Assembly: GCA_958450325.1 (NCBI GenBank)
Contig: OY288243.1
Span: 43,751,378 to 43,815,377 of the forward strand
DNA: 64,000 nucleotides
From: Agrostemma githago
Lineage: Eukaryota; Streptophyta; Magnoliopsida; Caryophyllales; Caryophyllaceae
Direction: 5' to 3'
In this document: positions 11,906-23,460 of the stretch, one piece after another
Numbering within the stretch: the stretch's first letter is position 1
Layout of the letters: each line of letters starts with the position of its first letter
The notes under the pieces: generated by a model
Databases searched by the model: none
What the model was told of the DNA's origin: nothing
The model's input: only the letters and a program-made list of their open reading frames with translations
Position numbers and translations under genes: made by a program

Positions 11906-13327
11906 GATCAAGAATGGCATAAATGGACATAAAGATGTCTACAAAGCCAGATTGGTGGCAAAGGGTTTTACTCAAGTTCATGGTCTTCACTATGACGAAA
12001 CCTTTGCTCCAGTCGCAATGCTTCGCTCCATAAGGATTATCCTAGCGATTGCCGCATTTCATGATTATGAGATTTGGCAAATGGATGTCAAAACCGCCTT
12101 CTTGAATGGGATTCTAGAAGAGGAAGTGTATATGACACAACCAGAAGGTTTTGTAGATACATCTAATCCTAGGAAGGTATGCAAGCTTAAGAGATCCATT
12201 TATGGTCTTAAGCAAGCGTCCAGAAGTTGGAATCATCGCTTTGATCATGTTATCAAACAGTATGGATTTATTCGAAGTGTCGAGGAACCTTGTTTGTACA
12301 TGAACTTTAGTGGTAGTAAGGTAACCTTTCTTGTCTTGTATGTGGATGACATACTTCTTATCGGGAATGACGTTCCGATGCTTGCTTCCGTAAAGGAGTG
12401 GCTAGGAAAACACTTCCAAATGAAAGATTTGGGAAATGCACAATGCATTTTGGGTATTCGGATCCATAGAGATAGGTCCAAAAGGACGTTGGTATTAAGT
12501 CAAGAAGCTTATATAGATAAGATTCTTGATAGATTCAATATGAAAGACTCTAAGAGAGGCTTTCTTCCCATGAGTCAAGGTACCATTTTGTGAAGTCACA
12601 TTGTCCTTCCACACCCGAAGAGATTTAACGCATGAAGTTGATCTCATATGCTTCCGCTGTTGGATCAATCATGTATGCCATGACGTGCACTCGTCCCGAT
12701 GTTTCGTATGCTTTGAGCATGACGAGTCGTTATCAAGCCAATCCAGGTGAAAGTCACTGGACAGCCATAAAGAACATCCTTAAGTACTTGCGAAGGACCA
12801 AGGATTCGTTCTTAGTGTTTGGAGGGGATACTGAGTTACGTGTAAGAGGTTACACGGATGCCAGTTTCCAATCCGATCGGGATGATTTGAAGTCCCAATC
12901 CGGCTATGTTTATATGTTGAATGAAGGAGCCATTAGTTGGAAGAGCTCCAAGCAAAGTGTCACCGGGGATTCTACAACAGAAGCTGAGTACATCGCGGCT
13001 TCGGAAGCTGCAAAGGAAGCTGTTTGGATTCGTCAGTTTTTGGAAGCACTAGGAGTAGTCCACTCCGTCGAAGATCCTATCACCATATATTGTGATAACA
13101 GCGGGGCCATTTTTCAAGCAAAAGAGCCCAAGTCTAGCAATAAGTCTAGACATGTACTTAGGAAATACCACGTGATAAGAGATCTCGAGGAAAGGAAGGA
13201 AATCGATATATGTAAGGTTGGGACAGACGAGAACGTCGCCGATCCTTTAACCAAGCCTCTTTCAAAGGCTAAACATGATGGTCTTGTTGTCGCAATGGGA
13301 TTGAGAAAAGTCCCAGATTTTCTTTAA
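11906..13327 (+). pseudogene. Copia pol: reverse transcriptase and RNase H, frameshifted
   Basis: The RT is recognisable from KARLVAKGFTQ, QMDVKTAFLNG, SIYGLKQASRSWN and the catalytic LYVDDILLIGND (Y-V-D-D). At about 12580-12625 there is a 1-base shift and a TAA. The frame resumes at 12632 with YASAVGSIMYAMTCTRPDV and the copia RNase H (SGYVYMLNEGAISWKSSKQ, STTEAEYIAASEAAKEAVW, YCDNSGAI). It ends at 13327. The enzyme set would copy and integrate element RNA, but these breaks prevent a full polyprotein. Confidence 0.92.
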
Positions 13328-14197
13328 GTTATCTAAGATGTAATAATTGGATATTGTAGCAATTTTTACATTTCTGATCATAGCATTCATTGTTCGAGTT
13401 TCAATATGAACTCTTTTATTTAGTTTGACTAAAACTTATACTTTGTTCATTCGAATGGATTGTGAGACAATCTTGAAGCCTATTCAAGTGAACATTTGAA
13501 CATGGTATTTTTGCCCCTTGTCACTTAATGAGGTGACGACTCGGAGTGACAAGATTGTAAGTTGATCGATGGTTAGTTCAAGACCATGGGGTCATGGAGA
13601 TGACTAGTCATTTACATAGGCAAACTGATTGTCACTCTGCCGGGCAGTGACCACAATAGAGTCCCTTATCAAAATAGTTGAGGCGTGGTCGTGGCTGGGA
13701 TTTCTATTTTATTCCTATGAGTCGATTCTTTAGACTGGCGACCATTTATCCGAGTCGGTGCAGTTTCCAATTGGCTTTGGTTGGTGTCCTAGGTCGTACC
13801 GTGAAAGGAGGCTGATGGAGATCTTCTGGGTCATGGTGATCTGCATTATACAGTATAAGATGGGTCAACAGGAATTGTCCACCCACGTTGGGTACAAACA
13901 TCCTTGGGCCACTCGAGGAGAAGTAACTGGAAATGCGTGGCCACGCTCGGAAATAGATCTATGGTAGATTTTCCTGTCAGACAGTTATTCTCCAGATCGA
14001 GAAAACCACTCTAATTATAATTAAATCACAAGTGCGACCTGAAAGACACCTTGTAATGAGTGGGAGGATGTGACATCAAAGAGACAAGAGAATCGGTAGC
14101 ACACAACTTGTGTAGACAAGTGGGAGATATTGATGGGGCAGGAGTCCTCCGCAATATAGTGGCTACATGCACAACTTATATCGGACAAGTGGGAGAT
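13328..14197 (+). other. Copia 3' untranslated region with two polypurine-tract-like segments
   Basis: No coding sequence. The functional polypurine tract is the purine run in GACAAGTGGGAGAT just before the LTR (about 14185-14197). An almost identical segment, also followed by an LTR-start-like stretch, occurs at 14115-14163. Confidence 0.75.
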
Positions 14198-15498
14198 TGT
14201 TGGAGCAAGTGTCCTCCACAATAGTGCATTGATATATTAAATCTCATGGACGGAATATACTTTGGATAATTAGTACATCGATACTCCACGTCAGTTGATT
14301 AACGTAAATCGATAACGCTCAGCTGACTAGAGTTAGACGTTATTGTTATTGTCGTAAGACGACGGTGATCAACTGATCCCTTTCGGTCACACCTATAGGA
14401 TGAGACCCAAATAGAAAACTAATTATTTGTATTTGATACAGTTAATCAGTTCCTTGCGTATATATTTGATATATGCTTTGTAATGAGAGTTATTTATTGG
14501 AGATAGAGTTTAGAACTCAGTCAGATTAAGTTTATTAGTCTATTATACGATAATTGACTGAATAAATTTCACGTCTTATTAATACGATTAAATAAGACCT
14601 AATTTAGTATTTAAACGTTAATTACTAAATTAGTTGAGGTTTTGTATGTTTTTATGGGTAGTGATAATTAGCCATTAATATTTACAAGAAGTTGTAAATT
14701 TAGCTAAGTAATTATTATTATGGGACCTATTATATATAGATATAATAGTAATGTACTACTTAAAGAGTTAAGAGTATATTATTTATTTGATGTGATCAAT
14801 TATATGAGATAATTGATCATGTCACACATAAGCATTTGTATGACAAATGACAAAAATAAAATGGACCCATTTTATGTACATGTATATGGCACACTAGTAA
14901 AAATAAGAGCAATAATGGTTGTTCTTATTTATGTGCATGCATGAATAATAGTAATTATTACACTAGACCCTAGACCTTATGCATGCAAATAAAATAAAGC
15001 AATTGGTCTTCCCTAGGGTAAGGGTGGCCGGTTTTGGGGGTTGATATAAGGGAACATTTTGTTCTCTTTTTAACTCCATTCATTCATTAGTGATTTTGCT
15101 TTTACCTCTTCTCCAAAAATACTCTCATACTAATATTCATCTTTATTACTAAAGTAGTAATATTCATAATATTAGTATAGGTTCATCACTACTATTATCT
15201 AGTTAATAATAATAGTGATTATTTGGATTGAATCTTGGTGCAACTAGAAGGAGATCTTCTACTTTGGAGATTCAAGATTTTGGAGGATCATTCATACTAA
15301 TATAAGCTCAAGAACAATAAGAAAAGGAGTTTTATTATTGTGCCCATTATTTCCTCTTTGTTTATGTAAGGAAATCTCTTCTTGTATCTAGTTTTTGTCA
15401 TTTTATGTCATGCATGTAACTAGATCTTTATATACTAAATTAACAAGTAATTTAGTAACTAATTAGAGAAGTCTAATTAGAGGGTTATGAACCTTTCA
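14198..15498 (+). repeat. Copia 3' LTR
   Basis: Begins TGTTGGAGCAAG and ends GAACCTTTCA, followed by the TSD TTGGG. Matches 6307-7588. Confidence 0.95.
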
Positions 15499-16617
15499 TT
15501 GGGTCCACAATTGAAGACTCATATGGATGCTATCGATAAAAAGCTTCAAGGGCATGTTAATCAATCTCAAGGCACTAGTTCTTTCACTCAATCACCTCCG
15601 CACCAAGTTAATGCTATGGAATCTACATTTAATCCTTCCAATCACGGCATGTGTGACAATTGTGGAATTTTCGGGCATGAGTCCTATGAATGCTTAAGCA
15701 ATGTGAAACAAGTGAATGCTTTCCAAGCATATAAGCAAGGCACTCCATTCTCAAACTACTACAATGCCAACACTCATAAGCACCCTTTTCTATCATACAA
15801 GACCCAAAACATCCAAAATCCTCAAGTATTTCAAGGTGCTCATCAATGTCAACAACAAGGCCAACAAGCATATGTTGCCCCTCCCTTTAGGGGTAACCAA
15901 GGTAACCAAGGTTTCCAAGGCAATCCAAGGCCTTTCAACAACTTTCAACAACAAAATCTCTATCAAAACCAAGGTGCCTATCACAATCAACAAGGGTTCA
16001 ACAATCAAGGTAACTTCAATAACCAAGCTCAACATGGTGGTTTCCAAGGAAATCCTAACTCTCAAGGCTTTCAAAGCAATTTCCAAAGCCAAAACCAAGG
16101 TAATTTTCAAGGCCAAAACCAAGGTAATTTCTAAGGTCAAAACCAAGGCAACTTCCAAGCACAAGGGAATTTCCAAAACCAACATCAAGATACCAAGCCT
16201 AGGAGTAAATCTCCTACCTATGATTACGGTTTCCCTTTAACCCTCATGAATGTTCCACACACTCAACAAGCTCCAACACCGGATTTTGACATGCAAAAGA
16301 CGATGTTGGACATGCAAAGGAACCAAATGGACATGCAACGAAGCCAACAAGAGTTCTACAATCAAATCCAAAAGGACAACAAAGTAAGGGATACACATGT
16401 AAAAATGCTTGAAACTCAACTTGCTCAAGTTGCCTCGGGTAGCTCATCAAGGCAAAAGGGTCAACTACCCCCTCAAGGCGTATCATCGAAGTTTGAAAAT
16501 GTGAGCGCTATCACTTTGAGAAGCGGTACATCTTATGACTCACCTTCGTTTCCTAATGAACAAGAAGCTACGGATCGGAAGATGTGGAGAGTCAAACCAA
16601 TGACCAAGAAGAACTAG
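15499..16617 (+). pseudogene. A1 gag, C-terminal part: CCHC finger and Gln/Asn-rich region
   Basis: Reading resumes after the copia TSD in the same frame as upstream gag. The zinc knuckle CDNCGIFGHESYEC (C-x2-C-x4-H-x4-C) lies near 15648-15690. A low-complexity Gly/Gln/Asn/Phe stretch (repeats like NQGNFQ) runs to a TAA at 16132-16134, a CAA-to-TAA-type change within the repeats. The frame stays open after it through MQKTMLDMQRNQMDMQ (heptad-like) to 16617, and the next block lies in another frame from about 16584. Nucleocapsid-type RNA binding is the expected role. Confidence 0.88.
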
Positions 16618-17523
16618 GAAGTGATAGTGAGGAACCTATACTTGAAGAAGTCTCTAGTCCCGAATTAGGGGAAGAAGTGATTGTTGAAGACATTGACGAG
16701 GGTGGTAATGTTCTTTCTTCGCAAAGAACCTCGTCTACTTTCATTCCATATGACAAATCCAAATCTAAGGGAGCTTCTTCTAAGTCCAAGGAGGCTCGAG
16801 GTGACGTAGTGAAGTCAAGGGAAGTGAGAGATACTACTAAGGGTAATCTACCCTTTCCCTCAAGGCAAGCCAAGTCCAAGGCGGACAAACAATTTAAAAA
16901 ATTCCTCGAGCTCGTGAAAAATTTAGAGGTAATTATCCCCTTCACGGAATTAATTACTCAAGTGCCCACTTATGCACGATTTATGAAGGAGATATTATCT
17001 AGAAAGAGGTCATTGGAAGGACCCGAGACTATTGCTTTTATGGGGGGGGGGGGGGTGCAATAAGATGTACCTACAACCATCCCCACCTAAGCTTAAGGAT
17101 CTGGGGAGTTTCTCCATTCCATGTAAGATTGGGAACTTGCACATTGAGAGAGCTCTATGTGACTTGGGAGCGAGTGTAAGCGTTATACCTTACTTTATAT
17201 GTGAGAAGGTAGGCATGAATGAGCTTAAATGCACCTCCATTACTCTCCAAATGGCGGATCAATCGATCAAGCACCCCCTAGGCATATTAGAGGATGTTCC
17301 GGTATGCATAGGCAAGTTCTTTATTCCGGTTGACTTCATAGTGCTAGATATGACCTAGGATGCCAATATTCCAATCATCCTTGGACGCCCGTTTCTTCAT
17401 ACGGCGGGTGCTCTAATAGATGTGAAGAATGAAAAGTTAACCTTAGAAATCAGAGATGAGAAAGTGTCTTTTGATCTACATAGTACAATGAGGACTCCGA
17501 ATATCAACGACTCGTTGTGCAAT
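16584..17523 (+). pseudogene. A1 linker and aspartic protease, frameshifted at a G14 run
   Basis: An acidic linker (EELGSDSEEPILEEV) is followed by KFLELVKNLEVIIPFTELI, typical of the Athila gag/pro junction. A run of 14 G at 17042-17055 shifts the frame. Beyond it the protease motif LCDLGASVSVIP appears (catalytic D-L-G-A rather than DTG/DSG, as in other Athila elements), then a TAG at 17356-17358, then IPIILGRPFLHTAGALID in the same frame. The break at the homopolymer could be a real slippage mutation or a sequencing or assembly error. Confidence 0.88.
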
Positions 17524-17569
17524 TGACATACTTGATGAGGTTGTTGAAGATGCTACCGAGACACTCTTT

Positions 17570-19477
17570 GTGAAAGACCCCCTTGAAGCTCTCCTAACAA
17601 TGGAGTTTGATAAAGCTAAAGATGGACTATGGGACGAAGACTTGGGTGTACTTAAAGAAGCTCTAGATGGGGAGGAAGTCGTTCCTAAGAAGTGGGTCAA
17701 AGATCAAGCTACACTTAGTGGAGTCTACTCGGTTGAGGTACAATCTCTTGATCTTAAACCCCTTCCCCCTAATTTGTGTTATGCCTATCTTGATGATAAG
17801 AAGTCTTGTCCAGTCATAGTTAGCTTTAAGCTTGAGTCCAGCCAATTAGATGCTTTGCTTGAGGTTTTGCGGAAATACAAGAGCACCATTGGTTATAACC
17901 TTGATGACATACAAGGGATTAGTCCCGTTTTTTGCATGCATAGGATACACTTAGAAGACGATTTTAAGCCTAGTGTCCAAGGACAAAGAAGGCTTAATCC
18001 TAACATGCAAGAGGTTGTAAAGAAAGAAATCATGAAACTCCTTGATGCCTGGATTATGTATCCCATCTCGAGTTCTAATTGGGTGAGTCCTATACAAGTG
18101 GTTCCCAAGAAGGGTGGAATCACGGTCATAAAGAACGAAAAAGATGAACTAGTGCCCACTAGGTGTGTCACCGGTCATAGAATGTGCATTGACTATAGGA
18201 AACTCAATAATGCCACAAAGAAAGATCACTTCCCTATCCCATTTATTGACCAAATGTTGGAAAGGTTGGCTTCCCACACTCACTTTTTCTTTCTTGATGG
18301 GTTTTCGGGATTTTTCCAAATCCCGATTCACCCGGATGACCAACCCAAGACCACATTCACTTGTCCTTATAGAACCTTTGCATATAGGCGCATGCCATTT
18401 GGGTTGTGCAATGCCCCGACCACCTTCCAAAGGTGTATGATGGGCATTTTTTCGGACTATATAGAGTCTATTGTTGAGGTCTTCATGGACGATTTTAGTG
18501 TTTATGGTAAAAACTTTGAGTCAAGTTTGGTGAATTTGTCTAAAGTGCTTGTGAAATGTGAGGAAGTAAACTTGGTGGTTAATTGGGAGAAATGCCATTT
18601 CATGGTAAATGAAGGCATTGTGTTAGGTCATTTAATCAAGGATGGGGGTATCCAAGTAGACGGGGCAAAAATTCAAGTCATTGAGCATTTGCCCCCGCCT
18701 ACGAATGTCAAGGGAGTTCGGAGTTTCTTGGGCCACGCGGGTTTTTACCGCCGTTTTATCAAAGACTTTTCAAAATTGGCCAAGCCCCTCACCGAACTCC
18801 TCTTAAAGGATGCCCCTTTTGTGTGGACTAATGCGTGTAATGAGGCTTTTGCTAGGTTGAAAGAGGCTTTGATCACCGCTCCTATCATTAGATCGCCGGA
18901 TTGGTCCAAACCATTCGAGGTGATGTGTGATGCAAGTGACTATGCGGTAGGAGCCGTACTAGACCAAAGAGAAGGAAGAGCCCTACATGCCATTTACTAT
19001 GCTAGCAAGACTCTCGAAAGCACCGAAGCTCGGTATGCTACAACCGAGAAGGAGCTCTTAGCCATCGTCTATGCCCTCACCAAATTTAGGTCCTATCTTC
19101 TTGGTTCTACGGTGATTGTCTTCACCGATCACTCCGCTTTGAAGTATCTATTAGCCAAGAAGGAGTCAAAGCTATGATTACTCCGTTGGATTCTTCTTCT
19201 ACAAGAGTTCGACCTTGAGATTCGTGACCAGAAGGGGGCCGAAAATGTGGTGGCGGATCATTTATCCCGTCTCCAAGTTGAAGACCTTGAGAATATTCGT
19301 ATTGATGACTCGTTTCCGGATGATGCTATCATGTTTGTTTGCACCACGTCGTCGGATCAACCTCCTTGGTACGCCGATTATGCAAACTATATTGTAGGAG
19401 GTGTTCTTCCCCCGGACTTGAGTTACCAACAAAAGAAGAGGTTCTTCTATAAGGTCAAGCAATACTTTTTGGGATGA
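17570..19477 (+). pseudogene. A1 reverse transcriptase and RNase H
   Basis: An open frame covers the RT: HRMCIDYRKLNNATKKDHFP, FFFLDGFSGFFQIPIHPDD, MPFGLCNAPTTFQRCM and the catalytic VFMDDFSVYG (F-M-D-D). The connection (FLGHAGFYRRFIKDFSKLA) and Ty3-type RNase H (FEVMCDASDYAVGAVL, TEKELLAIVYAL, FTDHSALKYLL) follow. A TGA at 19175-19177 interrupts, and the frame continues [25 protein letters not shown]. One extra T near 19466-19470 then shifts the frame ahead of the integrase. The RT ORF is otherwise uninterrupted for 535 codons. Confidence 0.93.
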
Positions 19478-19484
19478 CCCGCAA

Positions 19485-20654
19485 TTGTTCAAAGCATGTG
19501 CCGATGGGATATATAGGAAGTGTGTTCCTCATTGGGAACAAAGAGATATATTGCACGCTTGCCACTCATCCCCATATGGAGGACATCATGGTGCTTCCAA
19601 AATAGTCGCAAAAATTCTACAATCCGAGTTCTATTGGCCTAAGATGTTTCAAGATGCAAGGGAATTTGTTTCCCGGTGTGATACGTGCCAAAGAACCGGA
19701 AACATATCATGGAGACACGAGGTGCCACAAAGGGGGATATTGGAGCTTGAAATATTTGATGTGTGGGGCATAGATTATCAAGGCCCGTTTCCATCGTCAA
19801 AGGGGAATCACTACATTCTAGTAGTCGTTGACTACGTGTCAAAGTGGGTGGAAGCCGTTGCCGCGCCCACGAATGATGCTAGAGTCGTAATGAATCTCCT
19901 AAAGAGGGTGATCTTTCCACGGTTCGGAGTTCCTCGTGCCCTTATAAGCGATGGAGGAACCCACTTTCATGAAAAACGCCTTGATGCTCTCTTGTTGAAA
20001 TACGGCGTACATCATAGAACCGAATTGGCCTATCACCCTCAAACAAGTGGCCAAGTAGAAATATCAAATCGGGAAATCAAAGCTATCCTCGAGAAAGTTG
20101 TCACAAGAAACCGGAAGGATTGGAGCATGAAGCTCGACGACACGCTATGGGCCTACCGAACGACATTCAAGACACCTATTGGCACATCGCCATATAGGTT
20201 TGTCTATGAGAAAGCGTGTCACCTTCCGGTCGAAATGGAGTTCAAGGCTTTTTGGGCCATAAAAGAAATCAACCTCGATCCTACTTTAGTCCGCGAGAAG
20301 AGATTGCTTCAAGTGCATGAATTAGAAGAATTCCGACTACACGCTTATGAAAGTGCGCGGATCTACAAGGAACACACTAAATTATGGCATGACAAGAGGA
20401 TAAACAAGAGGTCGTTTCAAGTGGGTGACAAGGTGCTATTGTTCAACTCAAGGCTTAAGCTATTTCCCGGAAAGCTCCGTTCACGTTGGTTCGGACCATT
20501 CACCATCACGGAAGTCGGTCGGTATGGAGACTTCGAGTTGAGCAATGAAAAGGGTGAATTGGTTTGGGTAAACGGTCAAAGAATCAAGCTTTACAATGAG
20601 AGTGCAACCACGGGGTCGGTGGTGGTTCTTTACCTCCAACCCATCCCCTCATAA
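19485..20654 (+). pseudogene. A1 integrase (domain intact, separated from RT by a frameshift)
   Basis: The frame carries the zinc-binding H2C2 domain ([21 protein letters not shown]), then the catalytic core with D in [10 protein letters not shown] in LISDGGTHF and E in [10 protein letters not shown]. The C-terminal part has the [21 protein letters not shown] motif typical of Athila. No stop occurs within the 389-codon frame. The usual start is lost because it is normally cleaved from the pol polyprotein. Confidence 0.93.
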
Positions 20655-22256
20655 CCTACCAAACAAGCTCGGTTTGACGGAGTTCCTAAAGAACCGTCAT
20701 GTTGTAAATATCTTTTTCTTTCTTCTTTTAATTTTTGTGATTTATTTTGTATTTCTTGCATCTTTAGGTTTTGTGTGTGTTACAATTGTCATTGGATTTT
20801 TTGCTTGTGAGCGATGTGAGGGAGGGGATTTTAATGATTATTATGGAGTTGTGTAGGATGTTTGAAGATTGATGGGTTATTATGTTGAGTTTTTGGAGGT
20901 GAATGCTTGAAGCGATCATGGGAGCGATTTTATTGTTATATGGAGCTTTGATGAAGCTTGGATGCTTTGATGATTTTTTTTATTAATCGAGTGAAGATTT
21001 ATTATTATCTCCCACGATGAAGATCAAGTCGTTCTTGCTTGGTTTTTCCATTTTTCCTACTAGTTTAAGCTCGGTGGGATTTTTATTGGAAGACGTGAGC
21101 TAGAAGGTCAATTTTTGAGCTTGGCATAAGCTTTTGGGCTTGGGATTTTTGATCCCGAGTTATTATTTGTCACTTGGGTGAAGAGTTCGGTGTGGTTATG
21201 ATGATAGAAGACTTGGGCTAAAGACATGGCCATGAGGCCAAAGACATGACCATAAGCCATCATGGCCATGATATAGGCTACATGGTGGGGAGGATATTGG
21301 TGCAAAAGTGACATGCTACTGAGTTGGAACATGGCCATGTCAAGGGAGACATGGCCATGAGGCGACATGGCCATGAGGGGGGGTGTCATGACCGTGAGCT
21401 AGAAGTCCAAAATTAGCAGCTTACTGATCTCCCTCACGGGCATGAGGGGCCGAGTCACGTTCATGAGGGTTCCCGACCATGAGCCTCACCCTCATGGCCG
21501 GGACGGGTTCATATGCGCAACTCCTCCATTTGAATTCAATCCGGCCCAAAACCCCATCCCCTCATTTAATTACCCAGCCCAATCTCACCCTTCACCCATA
21601 CTAACCAGCCCACCCACCCAACCCAGCCCGCCCCTCTACCCCTCTAATACAACCCGCCCAACCTATACCCAACCCGCCTCCCTCATTTAAATACCCAACC
21701 AGCCCAGCCCAGACCCGTGGCTCTCCCTCTTTCACACCCACCCAACCTAGCCCGCCTCCACTCTCCCCTCACATAAACCCAACCCACCCTTCATTTAAAA
21801 ACCCGACCCGGCCCTTCCATACTCACATAAACAAACCCAATTTCAAATTCATTCTTCATCTTCATCCTCCATACTAAACACATAAACCCCAATTCCCACA
21901 TAAACCCCAAAATCCCAAATCACCATAACTTACTCAATTTTCAACCGATTTTAACAATTCTCGTCCCTAAATCGCTCCTAAACTAATTCCTATCAATATC
22001 TTGGCAATATTTTGAACCAAAATCAAGTATATAGCTCAAAATCAACATTTCTAATTCTAGGGTTTCAAAAATCCGGGATTTTTGTTGTTGTTTTATTTCG
22101 AGTTTTCTTGATTCCGTTGGATTCTAGAGTGTTCCTAGGGTCGTGTGGATCAAATTTTGGGTCGATTTGGTTCGGTTTTGGTCAACTTCGGTGTCACACA
22201 AAGTTGCCATCTTCTTCCCTTTTATAATCCTTCATCTTCAAGCTTGCTTATCACTA
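20655..22256 (+). other. A1 spacer between pol and the extra ORF, with a motif array and C-rich leader
   Basis: No supported ORF until 22257. Contents in order: an AT-rich stretch, a dense CATGGCCATGAG array (21225-21500), and a strongly C-rich pyrimidine stretch (about 21540-21860) with ACCCAACCCGCC-like repeats. TATA-like TTTAAATACCC lies near 21685-21695. An AT-rich leader follows. Confidence 0.75.
21225..21500. promoter_or_regulatory. Internal CATGGCCRTGAG array, probable control region of the A1 extra ORF
   Basis: Copies or close variants occur at 21225, 21245, 21261, 21330, 21350, 21366, 21387, 21433 (CTCACGGGCATGAG) and about 21462-21495. This is the motif that precedes the TATA box in both A1 LTRs. 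The position upstream of a separate ORF suggests an internal promoter or a co-regulated control region. That role is inferred. Confidence 0.55.
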
Positions 22257-22975
22257 TGACCAGACCAAGGAGACAAGGAAAAGCTCCGGCTCGAACTCCT
22301 TTGATTAAAAAGAAAAAAAAGGGACCTTCAACTTCGACGTCAATTACGGTCATCCCGTCCGTCGTCGAGCAACCTTTGGCTCCCGACATCCCTCCCAAGG
22401 TGGAGGAGGTAATCCCTATTCCCGCTTATAGTGGTGTTACTTTCATGTCACCTTCACATAGAGCTAAGTTTGAAAAATTCTTGGCTAAAAGAGTAGTGCC
22501 AACCCGATTTCTAGACCATAAGCTACTTAGAAAACTTAAAATTTTTAAGGAGACCAAGGATTTATTCATCGGGTTAGGCATGGAAAAATTATTTGATGCG
22601 CATGAAGTAACCTACTTTGAGTTGACATTGGAGTTCACAAGCTCTTTCCGTGTTGACAAAAGCCCGCACAACCTGAACCCTATTTCCTTTAGGCTTGGAA
22701 ACAAAGGATTTGTGTGTAGTATTAAAAAGTTTTGTGACCATCTAGGGGTTACCGACACTAGTACGGGGAGGGAGCCGGAACATTTTGATCTTTCGGTGGT
22801 GTGGAAGCATATGACGGGGCTTAATCTTCATAATTACCAACGGCTTCCACATAATAGAATCCACCATCCCGTTCTTAGATTTTGGGCTCGATTTGTAGCC
22901 GGAAGTATCTTTGCTAGAGCAGAACCGGGAATTATTAATAAGATGGAATTGACGATTCTAAAAGCTTACTTGAAT
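22257..22975 (+). pseudogene. A1 extra ORF (env position), N-terminal half, split by CACTA
   Basis: The likely start is the ATG at 22257 (MTRPRRQGKAPARTP), a Lys/Arg-rich opening that could act as a nuclear localisation signal. A conserved domain of the Athila post-pol ORF follows (FEKFLAKRVVPTRFLDH, ELTLEFTSSFRVD, ISFRLGNKGFVCS, VLRFWARFVAGSIFARAE). The frame is broken by the CACTA at 22976. The continuation is at 27658 in the same codon phase. I see no signal peptide or membrane segment, so a true envelope role is not supported. Confidence 0.82.
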
Positions 22976-23031
22976 CACCACAACAAAATCACCCTTTCGC
23001 GGCGATTATTTTAGTAATTCGTGACGATTCT

Positions 23032-23460
23032 ATTCGACGCGATAGGTTTCCCCATCGATTGTGTATTCGTTGAGGTAGTCGGCGTTGCCGTAGCCTTTCG
23101 TGTCGAATAATCTATTCGCTGGGTTAGGTTCTTAAAAGCGACGCGAAAGAAGATGAGGTTTAGTGGCGATTTTAGTGTCAGTTATTATTGATGCGGTAAA
23201 TATTTTGATTTTCCCACTAATAAGAATTGTAGCGATTGTATTCGACACAATAAGTACAATAAAACGTCATTTAGTGGCAATTGTTGTAATTATATTTGAC
23301 ACGATACGCAAGTACTATAATGTCATTCCTTATACAATTTTATCAATAGTATTCGACGCAGTAAGTATCACAAACAATCATAACAATTGCATTCGACACG
23401 ATATGTAATACAATTGCAACCACACAATAAATTGGTATCGATTTCATTCGATACAAAATA
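23032..23460. repeat. CACTA subterminal repeats (ATTCGACACGAT type)
   Basis: Direct and inverted copies of ATTCGAC(A/G)C(G/A)AT occur near 23032, 23100, 23240, 23297, 23350, 23391 and 23447. A few GTGTCGAT copies lie near the right end (27540, 27600). Subterminal repeats of this kind bind the TNPA-type protein in known CACTA elements. Confidence 0.7.

Larger units (their letters stand above)
6307..15498 (+). mobile_element. Ty1/copia retrotransposon inserted in A1 gag
   Basis: LTRs at 6307-7588 (1282 bp) and 14198-15498 (1301 bp) begin TGTTGGAGCAAG. TSD TTGGG lies at 6302-6306 and 15499-15503. The 3' LTR ends in CA; the 5' LTR end is slightly altered. It has a primer binding site, a 1.7-kb leader, gag-pol in copia order (protease, integrase, RT, RNase H), and a polypurine tract. 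The LTRs differ mainly by small substitutions and indels, so the insertion is fairly recent. Several stops make it defective. I cannot assign its copia lineage with confidence. Confidence 0.95.

Noticed and set aside
15629..16240. Leu/Ile-rich minus-strand ORF and an alternative-frame plus ORF
   Set aside because: Shadows of the Gln/Asn-rich Athila gag repeats.
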